64,000 bases of DNA from Parvularcula sp039822105 (GTDB taxonomy: Bacteria; Pseudomonadota; Alphaproteobacteria; Caulobacterales; Parvularculaceae), in contig JBCBMW010000005.1 in NCBI GenBank assembly GCA_039822105.1, forward strand, positions 1 to 64,000, in the 5' to 3' direction. The position numbers were made by a program, and so were the translations under genes. Below the pieces are notes generated by a model. It was not told where the DNA came from. It worked only from the letters and a program-made list of their open reading frames with translations, and searched no databases. Numbering within the stretch: the stretch's first letter is position 1; every line of letters begins with the position of its first letter. Shown here piece by piece: positions 18,053 through 26,485 of the stretch.

Positions 18053-18517
18053 TCACTGGTCTTTAAGACGCTCAAACACCGCCGACACATCATTGATATG
18101 CACCACGGCCTCGGCTGCTCGGTCACCGCCATAGGTTGATGCCAAATCAGCAATCGCTTGTCCCAACGGACGGTAGACTCCCGCAAGAACACCATAGATC
18201 GCAGGTGTCAGTTCGATCAGAAGCGCTCGCCGATCATCTGGATGCGGAATACGCTTCACATAACTGCTCTTCTCTAGCCGATCGATCATCGCCGTTACGC
18301 TGCCACTCGTCAGCTCAAGCGCAGCGCTGATCTCCTTTGGGCTCGTGGGCCCATGCTCAAGCAGATTGAGGCACCGCAGGTCATTGCGGGTGATCCCCGC
18401 AGCTTCCGCCGCCTTGGCGTCCAACGCATCGATCGCTGTGTGGAGGCGACGGCAGGCCTGGACCAAACCTGCCGGATCCTGCGGCGGGCGCTGCCTGGAA
18501 AGAGTCTCATCGGTCAT
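18053..18517 (-). CDS. MarR-family transcriptional regulator
   Basis: A 154-residue winged-helix regulator. The helix-turn-helix is around residues 50-90 with the SPKEISAALELTSGSVTAMIDRLEK stretch and the wing RIPHPDDRRALLIELT, typical of MarR. The ATG was preferred over one 17 codons upstream, which lies within the operator region. It is divergent from the SRPBCC gene and the 86-base gap contains a strong palindromic site, so it probably represses its neighbour and itself. The ligand is unknown. Confidence 0.9.
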   Translation of the reverse strand: MTDETLSRQRPPQDPAGLVQACRRLHTAIDALDAKAAEAAGITRNDLRCLNLLEHGPTSPKEISAALELTSGSVTAMIDRLEKSSYVKRIPHPDDRRALLIELTPAIYGVLAGVYRPLGQAIADLASTYGGDRAAEAVVHINDVSAVFERLKDQ

Positions 18518-18545
18518 ACGCGACACGTGGCGGCGCTCAAAAGAC

Positions 18546-18575
18546 TTGACAAGTATCTTGATTATCAAGTTATAT
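18546..18575 (+). promoter_or_regulatory. Sigma70-like promoter of the SRPBCC gene
   Basis: TTGACA, an exact -35 hexamer, is followed after 18 bases by TTATAT as the -10 element, about 27 bases before the SRPBCC start codon. The MarR operator covers the spacer, the -10 element and the bases just beyond it, a layout in which bound MarR would block RNA polymerase. Confidence 0.6.
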
Positions 18576-18591
18576 GATGATCAAGATACTT
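18551..18591. promoter_or_regulatory. MarR operator (double palindrome)
   Basis: Exact 12-base inverted repeats AAGTATCTTGAT and ATCAAGATACTT are 17 bases apart. Inside the first half lies a complete odd palindrome CTTGAT-T-ATCAAG, the size and shape of a MarR dimer site, so there may be one strong and one weaker half-overlapping site. It lies between the divergent MarR and SRPBCC genes and spans the predicted promoter. Confidence 0.8.
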
Positions 18592-18602
18592 AAGAGGATG
18601 CT

Positions 18603-19157
18603 ATGATTTTTGGTCTGATCGGCGGGGCTGTCCTTGGGTTGGTTTGCGCCGTGGTCGCGACACCGCGTAGGGTCGAGTATGTTGAAATCATCGATGTCGA
18701 TGCCCCGCCGCGCGCCGTGTTCGACGCGATAAGAATGCAACGGGACCTCATGCGCTGGTCGGCATGGCCGAGCGAGACGGGCTCAACCTGCCGGGCTGTT
18801 GGAGACGATGGAACCGTCGGTGCACAAACCGAATTCTTTGATAAGAAAGGCCAGCGGTTTGGACATCAAGAGGTCGCGGCGATGGAGCCGGACCGGCTTG
18901 TGCGCTTCACACTTGAGAGCAAAGGACCCCCTCATATCCCGGTGTTGGACTTTCACCTGATGCCGATTGAGCCGCACCAAACGCGCGTGCTCCTCGCCTT
19001 TCGCAATGACATCACCCCGCCCTTTCATCTGGCGCTTCGCCTGTTCGGGGTTGTCCGATGGACCCGTGATATGCATCGGAAAGACCTCGACGGGCTCAAA
19101 CGCTTCCTGGAGCGGTCCGAGGACTACCTAGGGCAACAGCTCGTCCCGGCGGCCTAG
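18603..19157 (+). CDS. SRPBCC-family (START/Bet v1-like) protein
   Basis: A 184-residue protein with an N-terminal hydrophobic segment (3-20), perhaps a membrane anchor, and an SRPBCC fold from about 25 to 175. The opening strand and helix, DVDAPPRAVFDAI then WSAWPSE, match the polyketide-cyclase/dehydrase type of ligand-binding fold. The fold binds hydrophobic molecules; no catalytic residues are obvious. Its control by a divergent MarR regulator suggests a response to a small hydrophobic compound. Confidence 0.75.
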   Translation: MIFGLIGGAVLGLVCAVVATPRRVEYVEIIDVDAPPRAVFDAIRMQRDLMRWSAWPSETGSTCRAVGDDGTVGAQTEFFDKKGQRFGHQEVAAMEPDRLVRFTLESKGPPHIPVLDFHLMPIEPHQTRVLLAFRNDITPPFHLALRLFGVVRWTRDMHRKDLDGLKRFLERSEDYLGQQLVPAA

Positions 19158-19257
19158 CGCTCTGGACTCAGCTAGCCTCATGTGCTCTACGCCGCGCTTC
19201 CCGCGCGCGCCTGGCACGACGGCATGGCCTCGGTGCGCCTGAAGGTAGGAGATGAAC

Positions 19258-19458
19258 ATGCCCAAGATGAAGACCAAGTCTGGGACCAAGAAGCGATTCA
19301 AGGTCACCGGCACCGGCAAAGTGATGGCGATGGCGACAGGTAAGCGCCACGGCATGATCAAGCGGACCCCCAAGCAAATCCGTCAGAAGCGCGGCATGAA
19401 ACCCATGGCGGAGTGCGATCAGCGCATCGTCAAGAAATACATGCCCTACGCGCGCTAA
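19258..19458 (+). CDS. rpmI: 50S ribosomal protein L35
   Basis: A 66-residue basic protein with the L35 pattern: PKMKTKSGTKKRFKVTGTGK at the start, GKRHG in the middle and a short C-terminal tail. An ATG two codons earlier would leave no space after the AGGAG sequence, so the second ATG (six bases from it) is chosen. It is followed by rplT after 12 bases. infC, often upstream, is not here. Confidence 0.95.
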   Translation: MPKMKTKSGTKKRFKVTGTGKVMAMATGKRHGMIKRTPKQIRQKRGMKPMAECDQRIVKKYMPYAR

Positions 19459-19470
19459 GGAGGAGCCCAC

Positions 19471-19830
19471 ATGTCACGCGTCAAAGGGGGCCCAGCGTCC
19501 CACGCCCGTCACCGCAAGATTATCAGCCAGGCCAAAGGCTATCGTGGCCGCCGGAAGAACATCTTCTCGGCTGCGAACCAGGCCGTCGAGAAAGCTGGTC
19601 AGTACGCATACCGCGACCGGAAGGCCCGTAAGCGGGAATTCCGTAAGCTGTGGATCCAGCGGATCAACGCCGCCGCTCGTTTGCACGACCTGACCTATTC
19701 GCAGTTCATCAATGGCCTGACGAAAGCTGGTATCGAAGTCGATCGGAAGATGCTTGCTGACCTTGCTGCCCGTGAGCCACAAGCATTCGAAGCGATCGCA
19801 GAAGAGGCCAAAAAAGCCCTCGCTGCGTAA
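19471..19830 (+). CDS. rplT: 50S ribosomal protein L20
   Basis: A 119-residue, strongly basic protein of standard length. Recognisable segments are MSRVKGG at the start, RHRKIISQAKGYRGRRKN, and the conserved LWIQRINAAAR block. AGGAGG lies eight bases upstream. L20 binds 23S rRNA early in large-subunit assembly and in many bacteria represses its own operon; no such leader could be identified here. A terminator follows 25 bases after the stop. Confidence 0.97.
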   Translation: MSRVKGGPASHARHRKIISQAKGYRGRRKNIFSAANQAVEKAGQYAYRDRKARKREFRKLWIQRINAAARLHDLTYSQFINGLTKAGIEVDRKMLADLAAREPQAFEAIAEEAKKALAA

Positions 19831-19855
19831 GCTAAGCACATCAGATTTCGAGAAA

Positions 19856-19883
19856 GGCCCCCTCGCGCAGGGGGTCTTTTTTT
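19856..19883 (+). terminator. Rho-independent terminator after rplT
   Basis: GGCCCCCT pairs with AGGGGGTC around a five-base loop (one G-U pair), then seven T residues follow. It ends the rpmI-rplT transcript and slightly overlaps the stop region of the opposite-strand kinase gene. Confidence 0.85.
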
Positions 19884-21327
19884 ATGCCGCGGCGGCGCCG
19901 CTCGCCTCTTTCTTCGAACCTGGAGGAGCGGGAGCTGGCTTCAGCGGCAGGACGACGCGGAATGTTGAGCCGTGGCCCGGCACACTCTCCACCGACATCT
20001 GGCCGCCCATCAAACGGGTAAGGTCATGGCAGATAGGAAGGCCAAGCCCGGTGCCGCCCGTCGCTCGGCCAGGCTCACCCGGCTTTTGGATGAAGCGCCG
20101 AAAGAGGTCGTCTTGGCTGACGAAGGAGATCCCATCCCCGGTGTCGACAACCTCGAGCGCCCATCGCTCATTGCGAAAATGACCAATACGGACAGTGATG
20201 TTTCCCTCGTGGGTGAATTTCACCGCGTTGCTGAGGAGGTTGTCCAAGATCTGCACAAGACGCTTGGGGTCGGCCATGATCCATTCAGGCATCTTCGCCG
20301 AGAGGTCCTTCTTAAGAACCACGCCTTTGCGCTCAGCGCGCTGACGATAGACGTCCATGACATCGTCGACGACTGGTGTGAGCTCGACCGGCTGCTCTTC
20401 GATTTCGATGAGGCCTTCTTCGAGGAGGCGCACATCCATCACGTCATTGATTATCTGCGACATCTGCTCGGACGCCCGCTGCACCAGGCTCAACTGCCGC
20501 GCCACCGTGTTCGGAAGATCAGCTTTCAAGACCTGCTCGACATAGCCGCGCAGGATGCGAAGCGGTGTCTGCAGATCTTCGCTCATATTGGCAAAGAAGG
20601 ACGTCCGGGCCTTCAGTATACTTCCCAACTTGTTCTCAGCATCCTCCGCCGCGTCAAGCGAGGTCATCATCTCGTCAAACGACCGGGCGACCGCGCGCTG
20701 GGCGGGCCAGAAGATGAACCGCGCCTCAACAAGCAAGATCAGGAGTGCTGCCAGGAGGCCCGCATGGCTGATCTGCCGCAACCGGCCCACCCCGGCCACA
20801 GCTTGGCCCTCAAGCTGGCGCACGGCGTCATCGAGTGAAGCCAGAAAGTGGTCGGTCACCTCAAGATCATGGGTCATCGCGCGCGCAGCCTCGCGGTCGC
20901 CAGGGACCTCACCCCGCAAGATCAAAAGGCCCTGCAAGAACTGCTCGACCTCCATGTTGAGGGAGACACCGTTGCGATTGGTCTCGTAAATCCACAGGCG
21001 CTGCTGCGCGCCCTTGGCCGTCAGCCCCAGATCGCCGCCTTCCGTCAGCGCGCGGTGTGACTGCACAAAGAGATCGATGGAAGCATCAAGGGCCTCCGAC
21101 ACGTCCTTGTTCGAGGGATCGACCTGCTCCCGCTCTGCAAGGCCGAGGATCCGCTGGCTCAACATCCGCTGCCGACCGCTGATGTTGATCGCCTTGGAGT
21201 TTTCTTCACCGCCAGACATTGTCATCAAAGCGACCACGTGGCTTGCCACCAAAAAGCTCGCGACCAGCGCCAGCGCCAGGATGTAGCGATGCCATAGCGC
21301 TTGAGGATTGATGTTGTTTCGCTGCAT
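19882..21327 (-). CDS. Histidine-kinase-like protein with PilJ-type sensor, phospho-acceptor His missing
   Basis: A 481-residue inner-membrane protein: membrane segment near 12-34, a PilJ/NarX-like four-helix sensor region beginning GRQRMLSQRI, a second membrane segment near 172-191, a dimerisation helix, and an HATPase_c domain. The ATP site looks intact: N box DNLLSNAVKF, G1 DTGDG, G2 GGTGLGLPI. The H box reads FFANMSEDLQTP where family members have SHELRTP; glutamate E250 replaces the histidine, so autophosphorylation of the usual kind is not expected. It may sense and act through ATP binding or regulate another kinase. Upstream in-frame starts add up to 16 residues; none has a good ribosome site. 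No response regulator is adjacent. Confidence 0.8.
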   Translation of the reverse strand: MQRNNINPQALWHRYILALALVASFLVASHVVALMTMSGGEENSKAINISGRQRMLSQRILGLAEREQVDPSNKDVSEALDASIDLFVQSHRALTEGGDLGLTAKGAQQRLWIYETNRNGVSLNMEVEQFLQGLLILRGEVPGDREAARAMTHDLEVTDHFLASLDDAVRQLEGQAVAGVGRLRQISHAGLLAALLILLVEARFIFWPAQRAVARSFDEMMTSLDAAEDAENKLGSILKARTSFFANMSEDLQTPLRILRGYVEQVLKADLPNTVARQLSLVQRASEQMSQIINDVMDVRLLEEGLIEIEEQPVELTPVVDDVMDVYRQRAERKGVVLKKDLSAKMPEWIMADPKRLVQILDNLLSNAVKFTHEGNITVRIGHFRNERWALEVVDTGDGISFVSQDDLFRRFIQKPGEPGRATGGTGLGLPICHDLTRLMGGQMSVESVPGHGSTFRVVLPLKPAPAPPGSKKEASGAAAA

Positions 21328-21474
21328 GTCCGTCACCCGGAATCCTTCGCCGCGATCATCCATCAGAGGTTGCAAACAAACCGTGAGCGCAACCGGAAGA
21401 TTCCGAACAACCCGCCTGGTTGATCAAAGCGCTGTGCACTGGCACACGCCCGCGAACGCATAGGATTCATCGGC

Positions 21475-22533
21475 ATGAGCCTCGAAGACGATATCAAGAC
21501 CCTAGAGACCGACCTTTCCGCCCAGATCGAAAGCGCAAGCGATGAGCGCGCGCTGGAGGACATCCGCGTTGCCGCCCTCGGCAAAAAGGGCGTGATCTCC
21601 GACCGGATGAAGACCCTCGGCAAGATGTCGCCCGAAGAGCGCCAGGTCGCCGGCCCCGCTCTCAACGGTCTCAAGGCTCGTATCGGTGACGCGCTCTCAG
21701 CCCGCAAAGAGGTCCTGGAAGAAGCCGCGCTAGCCGAGCGGCTCGAGGCCGAGCGCGTGGACATCACCCTGCCGTCCAACCCCGCACCCAAGGGCAAGCT
21801 CCACCCGCTCACAAAAACCTTCCGCGAGATTGCGGAGATCTTCGCCGCTATGGGGTTTGAGGTGCGTGAGGGTCCGGATATCGAGGACGATTTCCACAAC
21901 TTCACCGCATTGAACTTCCCGCCCGAACATCCCGCGCGCGAGATGCACGACACGTTCTTCTTTCCGCCTAAGGAGAATGGCGACCGCATGGTGCTGCGGA
22001 CGCACACCTCACCCGTCCAGGTGCGGACGATGATGAACGAGAAGCCGCCGATCCGGATCATCGCACCGGGACGAACCTTCCGTTGCGACAGCGATCAGAC
22101 GCATACGCCGATGTTCCACCAGGTCGAGGGCCTGGTGATCGATCGTGAAACCCATATGGGCCATCTCAAAGGCACGCTGGAAGCGTTTTGCCGGGCCTTC
22201 TTTGAGGTTGATACGCTCAAGACCCGGTTCCGTCCGCACTTCTTTCCGTTTACGGAACCATCAGCGGAAATGGACATCGGTTACGAGCGCGTGGGCGGCG
22301 GCATCAAGATTGGCCAAGGCGAGGATTGGATGGAGATCCTCGGCTGCGGCATGGTGCACCCGAACGTTCTCAAGGCCTGCGGTCTGGACCCGGAGGAATA
22401 CCAAGGCTTTGCCTTCGGCCTAGGTGTCGATCGTCTCGCCATGCTGAAATACGGCATCCCCGACCTCCGCAGCTTCTTCGCCGCGGACACGCGCTGGCTT
22501 GACCATTACGGTTTCGCGCCAGAGGCGGTCTGA
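21475..22533 (+). CDS. pheS: Phenylalanyl-tRNA synthetase alpha subunit
   Basis: A 352-residue class II aminoacyl-tRNA synthetase catalytic subunit. An N-terminal coiled coil (1-90) is followed by the class II core: motif 1 near GFEVREGPDIEDDFHNF, motif 2 with FRCDSDQTHTPMFHQVEG, and motif 3 FGLGVDRLAMLKYGIPDLR near the end. Functions as an alpha2-beta2 tetramer with PheT, whose gene lies two genes downstream. AGGA precedes the ATG and the stop overlaps the next gene by one base. Confidence 0.97.
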   Translation: MSLEDDIKTLETDLSAQIESASDERALEDIRVAALGKKGVISDRMKTLGKMSPEERQVAGPALNGLKARIGDALSARKEVLEEAALAERLEAERVDITLPSNPAPKGKLHPLTKTFREIAEIFAAMGFEVREGPDIEDDFHNFTALNFPPEHPAREMHDTFFFPPKENGDRMVLRTHTSPVQVRTMMNEKPPIRIIAPGRTFRCDSDQTHTPMFHQVEGLVIDRETHMGHLKGTLEAFCRAFFEVDTLKTRFRPHFFPFTEPSAEMDIGYERVGGGIKIGQGEDWMEILGCGMVHPNVLKACGLDPEEYQGFAFGLGVDRLAMLKYGIPDLRSFFAADTRWLDHYGFAPEAV

Positions 22534-23147
22534 TGAAGAAAGTCGACACCAATATGGTGATCGCGCTTGCGGCTCTGGTCACCAGTGTCGTCGCCGTGTT
22601 CATCGCCTGGGACGAGAGCCGTCTGATGCGGCGCTCGCAAGAGGCGGCGTTCATCCCGATCATCGAGATCGAGGGCGGCGGCGATTTCACTGTGCCTCAG
22701 GTGCATCTGCGCGTTCACAACACAGGTCATGGTGTCGCCTTCGTTGAGAGCATGCGGTTCTTGGCGGGGGATACGCCCCTCACCGGCTGGACCGCGCTGT
22801 CGTCGCTGTTCCTGAACGAGGAACTCGACCGTGTTGCCGACCTCAGCTGGGATAGCGCGATGGGCTACTACCCGGTTGGCGAAGACCGCACGGTCATGAG
22901 CATCACGTTCCCGGAGGCCTATCGAGACGCAGTGCGTCAGCACCTTCTCTATGACAACGCGAAGGGCTTCGCGTCGCTCAATGTCGAGGCATGCTACTGC
23001 TCAGTGTTCGGAAAATGCTGGACCAAGAACATGCAGCGAAAAGGCCGCCCAGAGCCAACAGCCGTTTGCACGCCCACCAGCGACCCGATGGACGCTGTCT
23101 GGACCAGTTTTGTCGCGTCCCGACCGGAGGCCTCAAGCGATGAGTGA
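22533..23147 (+). CDS. Membrane-anchored protein of unknown function between pheS and pheT
   Basis: A 204-residue protein with one N-terminal membrane segment (about 8-24) and a soluble region in which IIEIEGGGDFTVPQVHLRVHNTGHG suggests a beta-sandwich. A cysteine-rich stretch ACYCSVFGKC lies near 153-162. I do not recognise the family. It overlaps pheS by one base and the thioesterase gene by eight, so it is translated as part of the pheST operon. Confidence 0.6.
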   Translation: MKKVDTNMVIALAALVTSVVAVFIAWDESRLMRRSQEAAFIPIIEIEGGGDFTVPQVHLRVHNTGHGVAFVESMRFLAGDTPLTGWTALSSLFLNEELDRVADLSWDSAMGYYPVGEDRTVMSITFPEAYRDAVRQHLLYDNAKGFASLNVEACYCSVFGKCWTKNMQRKGRPEPTAVCTPTSDPMDAVWTSFVASRPEASSDE

Positions 23148-23532
23148 TGACAAGCCCAAGGGTGAGCTGACCGTCCGGGTGATGCCGATGCCCAAGGACC
23201 TCAACTCTGCCGGTGACGTTTTTGGCGGCTGGGTGATGAGCCAGATGGACCTTGGCTCATCAGTGCTTGCCGTGCGCAGGGCCTGCGGCCGGGTGGCCAC
23301 CGTGGCGGTGGACTCGATGCATTTCGTCCGTCCCGTGCAGGTCGGCGATATCTTCAACTGCTATTGCAACATCGTCCGTGAGGGGCGCACCTCGGTCACC
23401 GTGAACGTCGAGGCCTGGGTCGAGCGCCGCGGCACCCACCAAATGGAAAAGGTCACCGAGGCCGATTTCACCTTTGTCGCCCTTGATCAAGACGGGCGCC
23501 CGACACCCCTCCCTTCGGAGACACAACAATGA
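23140..23532 (+). CDS. Acyl-CoA thioesterase, YciA-like hotdog
   Basis: A 130-residue hotdog-fold acyl-CoA thioesterase. PKDLNSAGDVFGGWVMSQMD at 19-38 is the family helix with the catalytic aspartate in the D-x-F-GG environment, and the VDSMHFVRPVQVGD strand-turn follows. GGAGG nine bases before the ATG fixes the start inside the end of the previous gene. Related YciA enzymes hydrolyse a broad range of acyl-CoAs; the natural substrate here is unknown. The stop overlaps the pheT start as ATGA. Confidence 0.9.
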   Translation: MSDDKPKGELTVRVMPMPKDLNSAGDVFGGWVMSQMDLGSSVLAVRRACGRVATVAVDSMHFVRPVQVGDIFNCYCNIVREGRTSVTVNVEAWVERRGTHQMEKVTEADFTFVALDQDGRPTPLPSETQQ

Positions 23533-25910
23533 AATTCACCATCAGTTGGCTGAAAGACCACTTGGAGACGGACGCATCGCTCGACGAGATCGTGGAGACG
23601 ATGGTTAAGGTCGGCCTTGAGGTCGAAGAGGTCATCAACCCCGCCGACGCGCTGGCCGCGATCACGGTCGGCTATGTCAAACATGCAGAACCGCATCCGG
23701 ATGCCGATCGCCTGCGTGTTTGTAAGGTCGACACCAAAGACGGCGAGATGCAGATCGTCTGTGGTGCCCCCAATGCGCGAGAAGGTATCAAGGTCGCCTA
23801 CGCGCCTGTCGGTGCGTATATCGCTGGGATCGACGTCACGCTGTCGAAGGCCAAGATCCGGGGCGTCGAGAGCCTTGGGATGATGTGTTCGAGCCGCGAG
23901 CTCGAGCTCGGCGATGACCATGACGGCATTATCGAGCTTGAGACCGACGCGCCTGTCGGCACGCCGCTCGCGGATGTTGTGGGCCCACTCGACCCGGTCA
24001 TCGACTTCGAGGTGACACCGAACCGTCCGGACACCAACGGTGTTCGCGCCATCGCCCGTGACCTCGCGGCTGCTGGCCTAGGCAGCCTCAAGCCGCTGGA
24101 TGTTCCCGCTATTGAAGGCACGTTCGAACAGACAGTCGGCGTGACGACAGAGGCACCTGACGCCTGCCCCGTGTTTGGCTCGCGGATGATCCGCGGCGTG
24201 AAGAACGGCCCCTCGCCTCAATGGCTGCAGGACCGCCTCAAAGCGATTGGTCTTCGGCCGATCAGCATGCTGGTGGATGTCACCAATTTCCTGTCCTATG
24301 ACGCCGCGCGACCTCTCCATGTTTACGATGTTGCGAAGCTGAACGGCCCTGTTCGTGCACGGATGGGCAAAGCTGGAGAGAGCTTCGTCGCACTCAACGA
24401 CAAAGACTATAGCGTTGACGAGACGATGTGCGTCATCGCCGATGACAGCGGTGCCCTTGGCCTCGGCGGCATCATGGGCGGGGTCAGCACCGGCTGTGAT
24501 GAGACGACGACGGATGTTCTCATCGAGTGCGCCTATTTCGATCCCCTGACGGTCGCGAAGACTGGCCGAAAGCTGAGCCTCACGTCGGACGCCCGCTACC
24601 GAAACGAACGCGGCATCGACCCCGCGAGCACCGAAGAAGGGCTAGAGCGCGCAACGGCTTTGATCATGGACGTGTGCGGCGGAGAGCCAGGCACCATTCA
24701 TGTGGCTGGCGAAGCTCCGATCAAAGAGCAGAAGGTGGAATACAAGCCCTCTGAGACGCTACGCCTTACAGGGATGGATGTGCCTGAGGGCGAGCAGGAA
24801 CGTATTCTGACAGCCCTCGGGTTTGAGGTGCATCGCGGCGGCACCTGGACTGTCACGGCACCGACATTCAGGCCCGATATCGAAGGCGCAGCCGACATCG
24901 CCGAGGAAGTGGCACGGATCCACGGGCTCGACAATCTCCCCACCATGATCCTACCGACGCTGACCGATGCGCCGCGCCGAAACCCCTCGCTCAGTGAGAC
25001 CCGTACCGAAGCGGTGAAAGCCGTGCTTGCGTCATCGGGTTTCTTCGAAGCGGTGACCTGGGCGTTCACGGATGAAGCAGCAGCGAAACTGTTTGCCGAC
25101 CAGGCGCCAGAACTCAAGCTTCTGAACCCCATTTCATCCGACCTCGCCGTGATGCGGCCTGGACCCCTGCCCGGTCTCCTGCTCGCGACGTCGCGCAACG
25201 CCGCACGCGGAGCAGAGAGCGTGCGCCTCTTCGAAGTGGGCGGTGCGTATACAAACGATACGCCCACCGGCCAGCGCGCTGTCGCGGCGGGCATCATCTG
25301 GGGCCAAGGCGCCCGAGACTGGCGCGGCAACCATGGGGAGCCGAGCGTGTTTGAAGCGAAAGCCGCCGCACTCGCCGCGCTGGAGGCCGCTGGCGCGCCG
25401 ACCTCGCGCCTGATGACGGATGCCGATGCGCCGCGCGGCTACCACCCTGGACGCGCAGGGCTGCTCAAACTCGGGCCAAAGGTCACCCTTGCCCGGTTTG
25501 GCGAGGTGCATCCCAAGGTTATGAAGGCCTTTGACCTCGCCGGGCGGGCCGCGATCTTTGAGGTCGAGCTCGACGCGATCCCTGCCCCGAAAAACCGCTC
25601 GGCGACCAAGCCAGCGCTGGAGGCAGCGGACCTCATGCCGGTGCATCGCGATTTTGCGTTCCTCTACGGCGCCGACGCACCGGCGGGTGATCTTTTAAAA
25701 GCTGTAGCCGGAGCCGACAAAGCCCTGATCGCGGATGTTCGCCTGTTCGACGTCTATGCTGGCCAAGGCGTGCCCGATGGCCAGCGCTCCCTCGGCATCG
25801 AAGTGGTTCTGCAGCCAAAGGCCAAGACCCTCACCGACGAGGAGATCGAAGCCATCTCAGCCAAGGTGATCGCCGCGGCGGAGAAACTGGGCGCCAGCCT
25901 GCGGGCCTAA
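23529..25910 (+). CDS. pheT: Phenylalanyl-tRNA synthetase beta subunit
   Basis: A 793-residue subunit of normal length: N-terminal tRNA-binding (EMAP-like) domain at about 40-150 with the CGAPNAREG segment, B3/B4 editing domain at about 205-390 including DVTNFLSYDAARPLHVYD, B5 domain, catalytic-like core and the anticodon-binding ferredoxin-fold domain at the C-terminus (RDFAFLYGADAPAG). It removes mischarged Tyr-tRNA-Phe through the editing domain. Translational coupling to the thioesterase by ATGA overlap is evident. A tRNA gene follows after 99 bases. Confidence 0.97.
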   Translation: MKFTISWLKDHLETDASLDEIVETMVKVGLEVEEVINPADALAAITVGYVKHAEPHPDADRLRVCKVDTKDGEMQIVCGAPNAREGIKVAYAPVGAYIAGIDVTLSKAKIRGVESLGMMCSSRELELGDDHDGIIELETDAPVGTPLADVVGPLDPVIDFEVTPNRPDTNGVRAIARDLAAAGLGSLKPLDVPAIEGTFEQTVGVTTEAPDACPVFGSRMIRGVKNGPSPQWLQDRLKAIGLRPISMLVDVTNFLSYDAARPLHVYDVAKLNGPVRARMGKAGESFVALNDKDYSVDETMCVIADDSGALGLGGIMGGVSTGCDETTTDVLIECAYFDPLTVAKTGRKLSLTSDARYRNERGIDPASTEEGLERATALIMDVCGGEPGTIHVAGEAPIKEQKVEYKPSETLRLTGMDVPEGEQERILTALGFEVHRGGTWTVTAPTFRPDIEGAADIAEEVARIHGLDNLPTMILPTLTDAPRRNPSLSETRTEAVKAVLASSGFFEAVTWAFTDEAAAKLFADQAPELKLLNPISSDLAVMRPGPLPGLLLATSRNAARGAESVRLFEVGGAYTNDTPTGQRAVAAGIIWGQGARDWRGNHGEPSVFEAKAAALAALEAAGAPTSRLMTDADAPRGYHPGRAGLLKLGPKVTLARFGEVHPKVMKAFDLAGRAAIFEVELDAIPAPKNRSATKPALEAADLMPVHRDFAFLYGADAPAGDLLKAVAGADKALIADVRLFDVYAGQGVPDGQRSLGIEVVLQPKAKTLTDEEIEAISAKVIAAAEKLGASLRA

Positions 25911-26009
25911 CGCTAGACAGGCAGCGACGAACACGTGGTCTTCACCTTTCGCCGCGATGTTCCTTAGCATCTTGCGGGCCTGCGCTCCCTGCGCTAGCCC
26001 GCGCTTCTG

Positions 26010-26085
26010 GCCGCATTAGCTCAGGTGGTAGAGCATCTCATTCGTAATGAGGAGGTCGCTGGTTCGAGTCCGGCATGCGGCACCA
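26010..26085 (+). tRNA. tRNA-Thr (anticodon CGT)
   Basis: A complete 76-base cloverleaf: acceptor stem GCCGCAT pairs with ATGCGGC, the D arm is GCTC-loop-GAGC, the anticodon stem is TCTCA/TGAGG with one G-T pair and the loop TTCGTAA gives CGT, the T arm is GCTGG-TTCGAGT-CCGGC. The discriminator is A and CCA is encoded. The anticodon reads ACG codons. Confidence 0.97.
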
Positions 26086-26428
26086 GCACTTTCGATCGGT
26101 TAGGCGCTTTGATCCGTTGGCCAAGCCGACTCGACTTACCATGGTGCTGCCTGCGCACGTCTGAGCTTCTGAGGTGGACCGCCACTTCGCCCTAGATCAC
26201 TTTTTCACGCGACCGTTTGCACGACGTAACATCACAAAGGCGTCGCTGATTGATCCGTCTCATGATGTTTCATCGGATGTGGATTGCGAGGACCGACATA
26301 CCTGTCTTCCATCGGCGCCCAATGATCCGGACACAAAACGGAACGGCTCCCCTGGCGCTCCAAAAAAAGGGGAAGAGGCACACTAGCGGTCGACGGCCTC
26401 AGCATGGCGAAGAGCCGCACTTCGCGAT
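26086..26428. other. Non-coding stretch between tRNA-Thr and TonB receptor
   Basis: About 340 bases with no convincing gene. Short frames exist in both directions but show no family features or ribosome sites. The promoter of the TonB receptor must lie toward the right end, close to the Fur-box-like site. No integrase or attachment repeat linked to the tRNA was seen. Confidence 0.5.
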
Positions 26429-26443
26429 TGACAATCATTCTCA
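26429..26443 (+). promoter_or_regulatory. Fur-box-like site
   Basis: TGACAATCATTCTCA agrees with the 7-1-7 Fur consensus TGATAATNATTATCA at 13 of 15 positions, or 12 of the 14 defined ones. It lies 42 bases before the GTG start of the TonB receptor, a normal place for iron repression, and overlaps an in-frame ATG that is therefore an unlikely start. Confidence 0.7.
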
Positions 26444-26485
26444 TTAATGACACGCCGCCTCCACGAACTGTGTGTGGAGGGTGCG

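Noticed and set aside
25974..26002. GCGGGC...GCCCGC hairpin before tRNA-Thr as pheT terminator
   Set aside because: The loop is 17 bases, no T-run follows, and the region may belong to the tRNA promoter.
26010..26085. tRNA-Thr as integration site of a mobile element
   Set aside because: No integrase and no repeat of the tRNA 3' end was found nearby.
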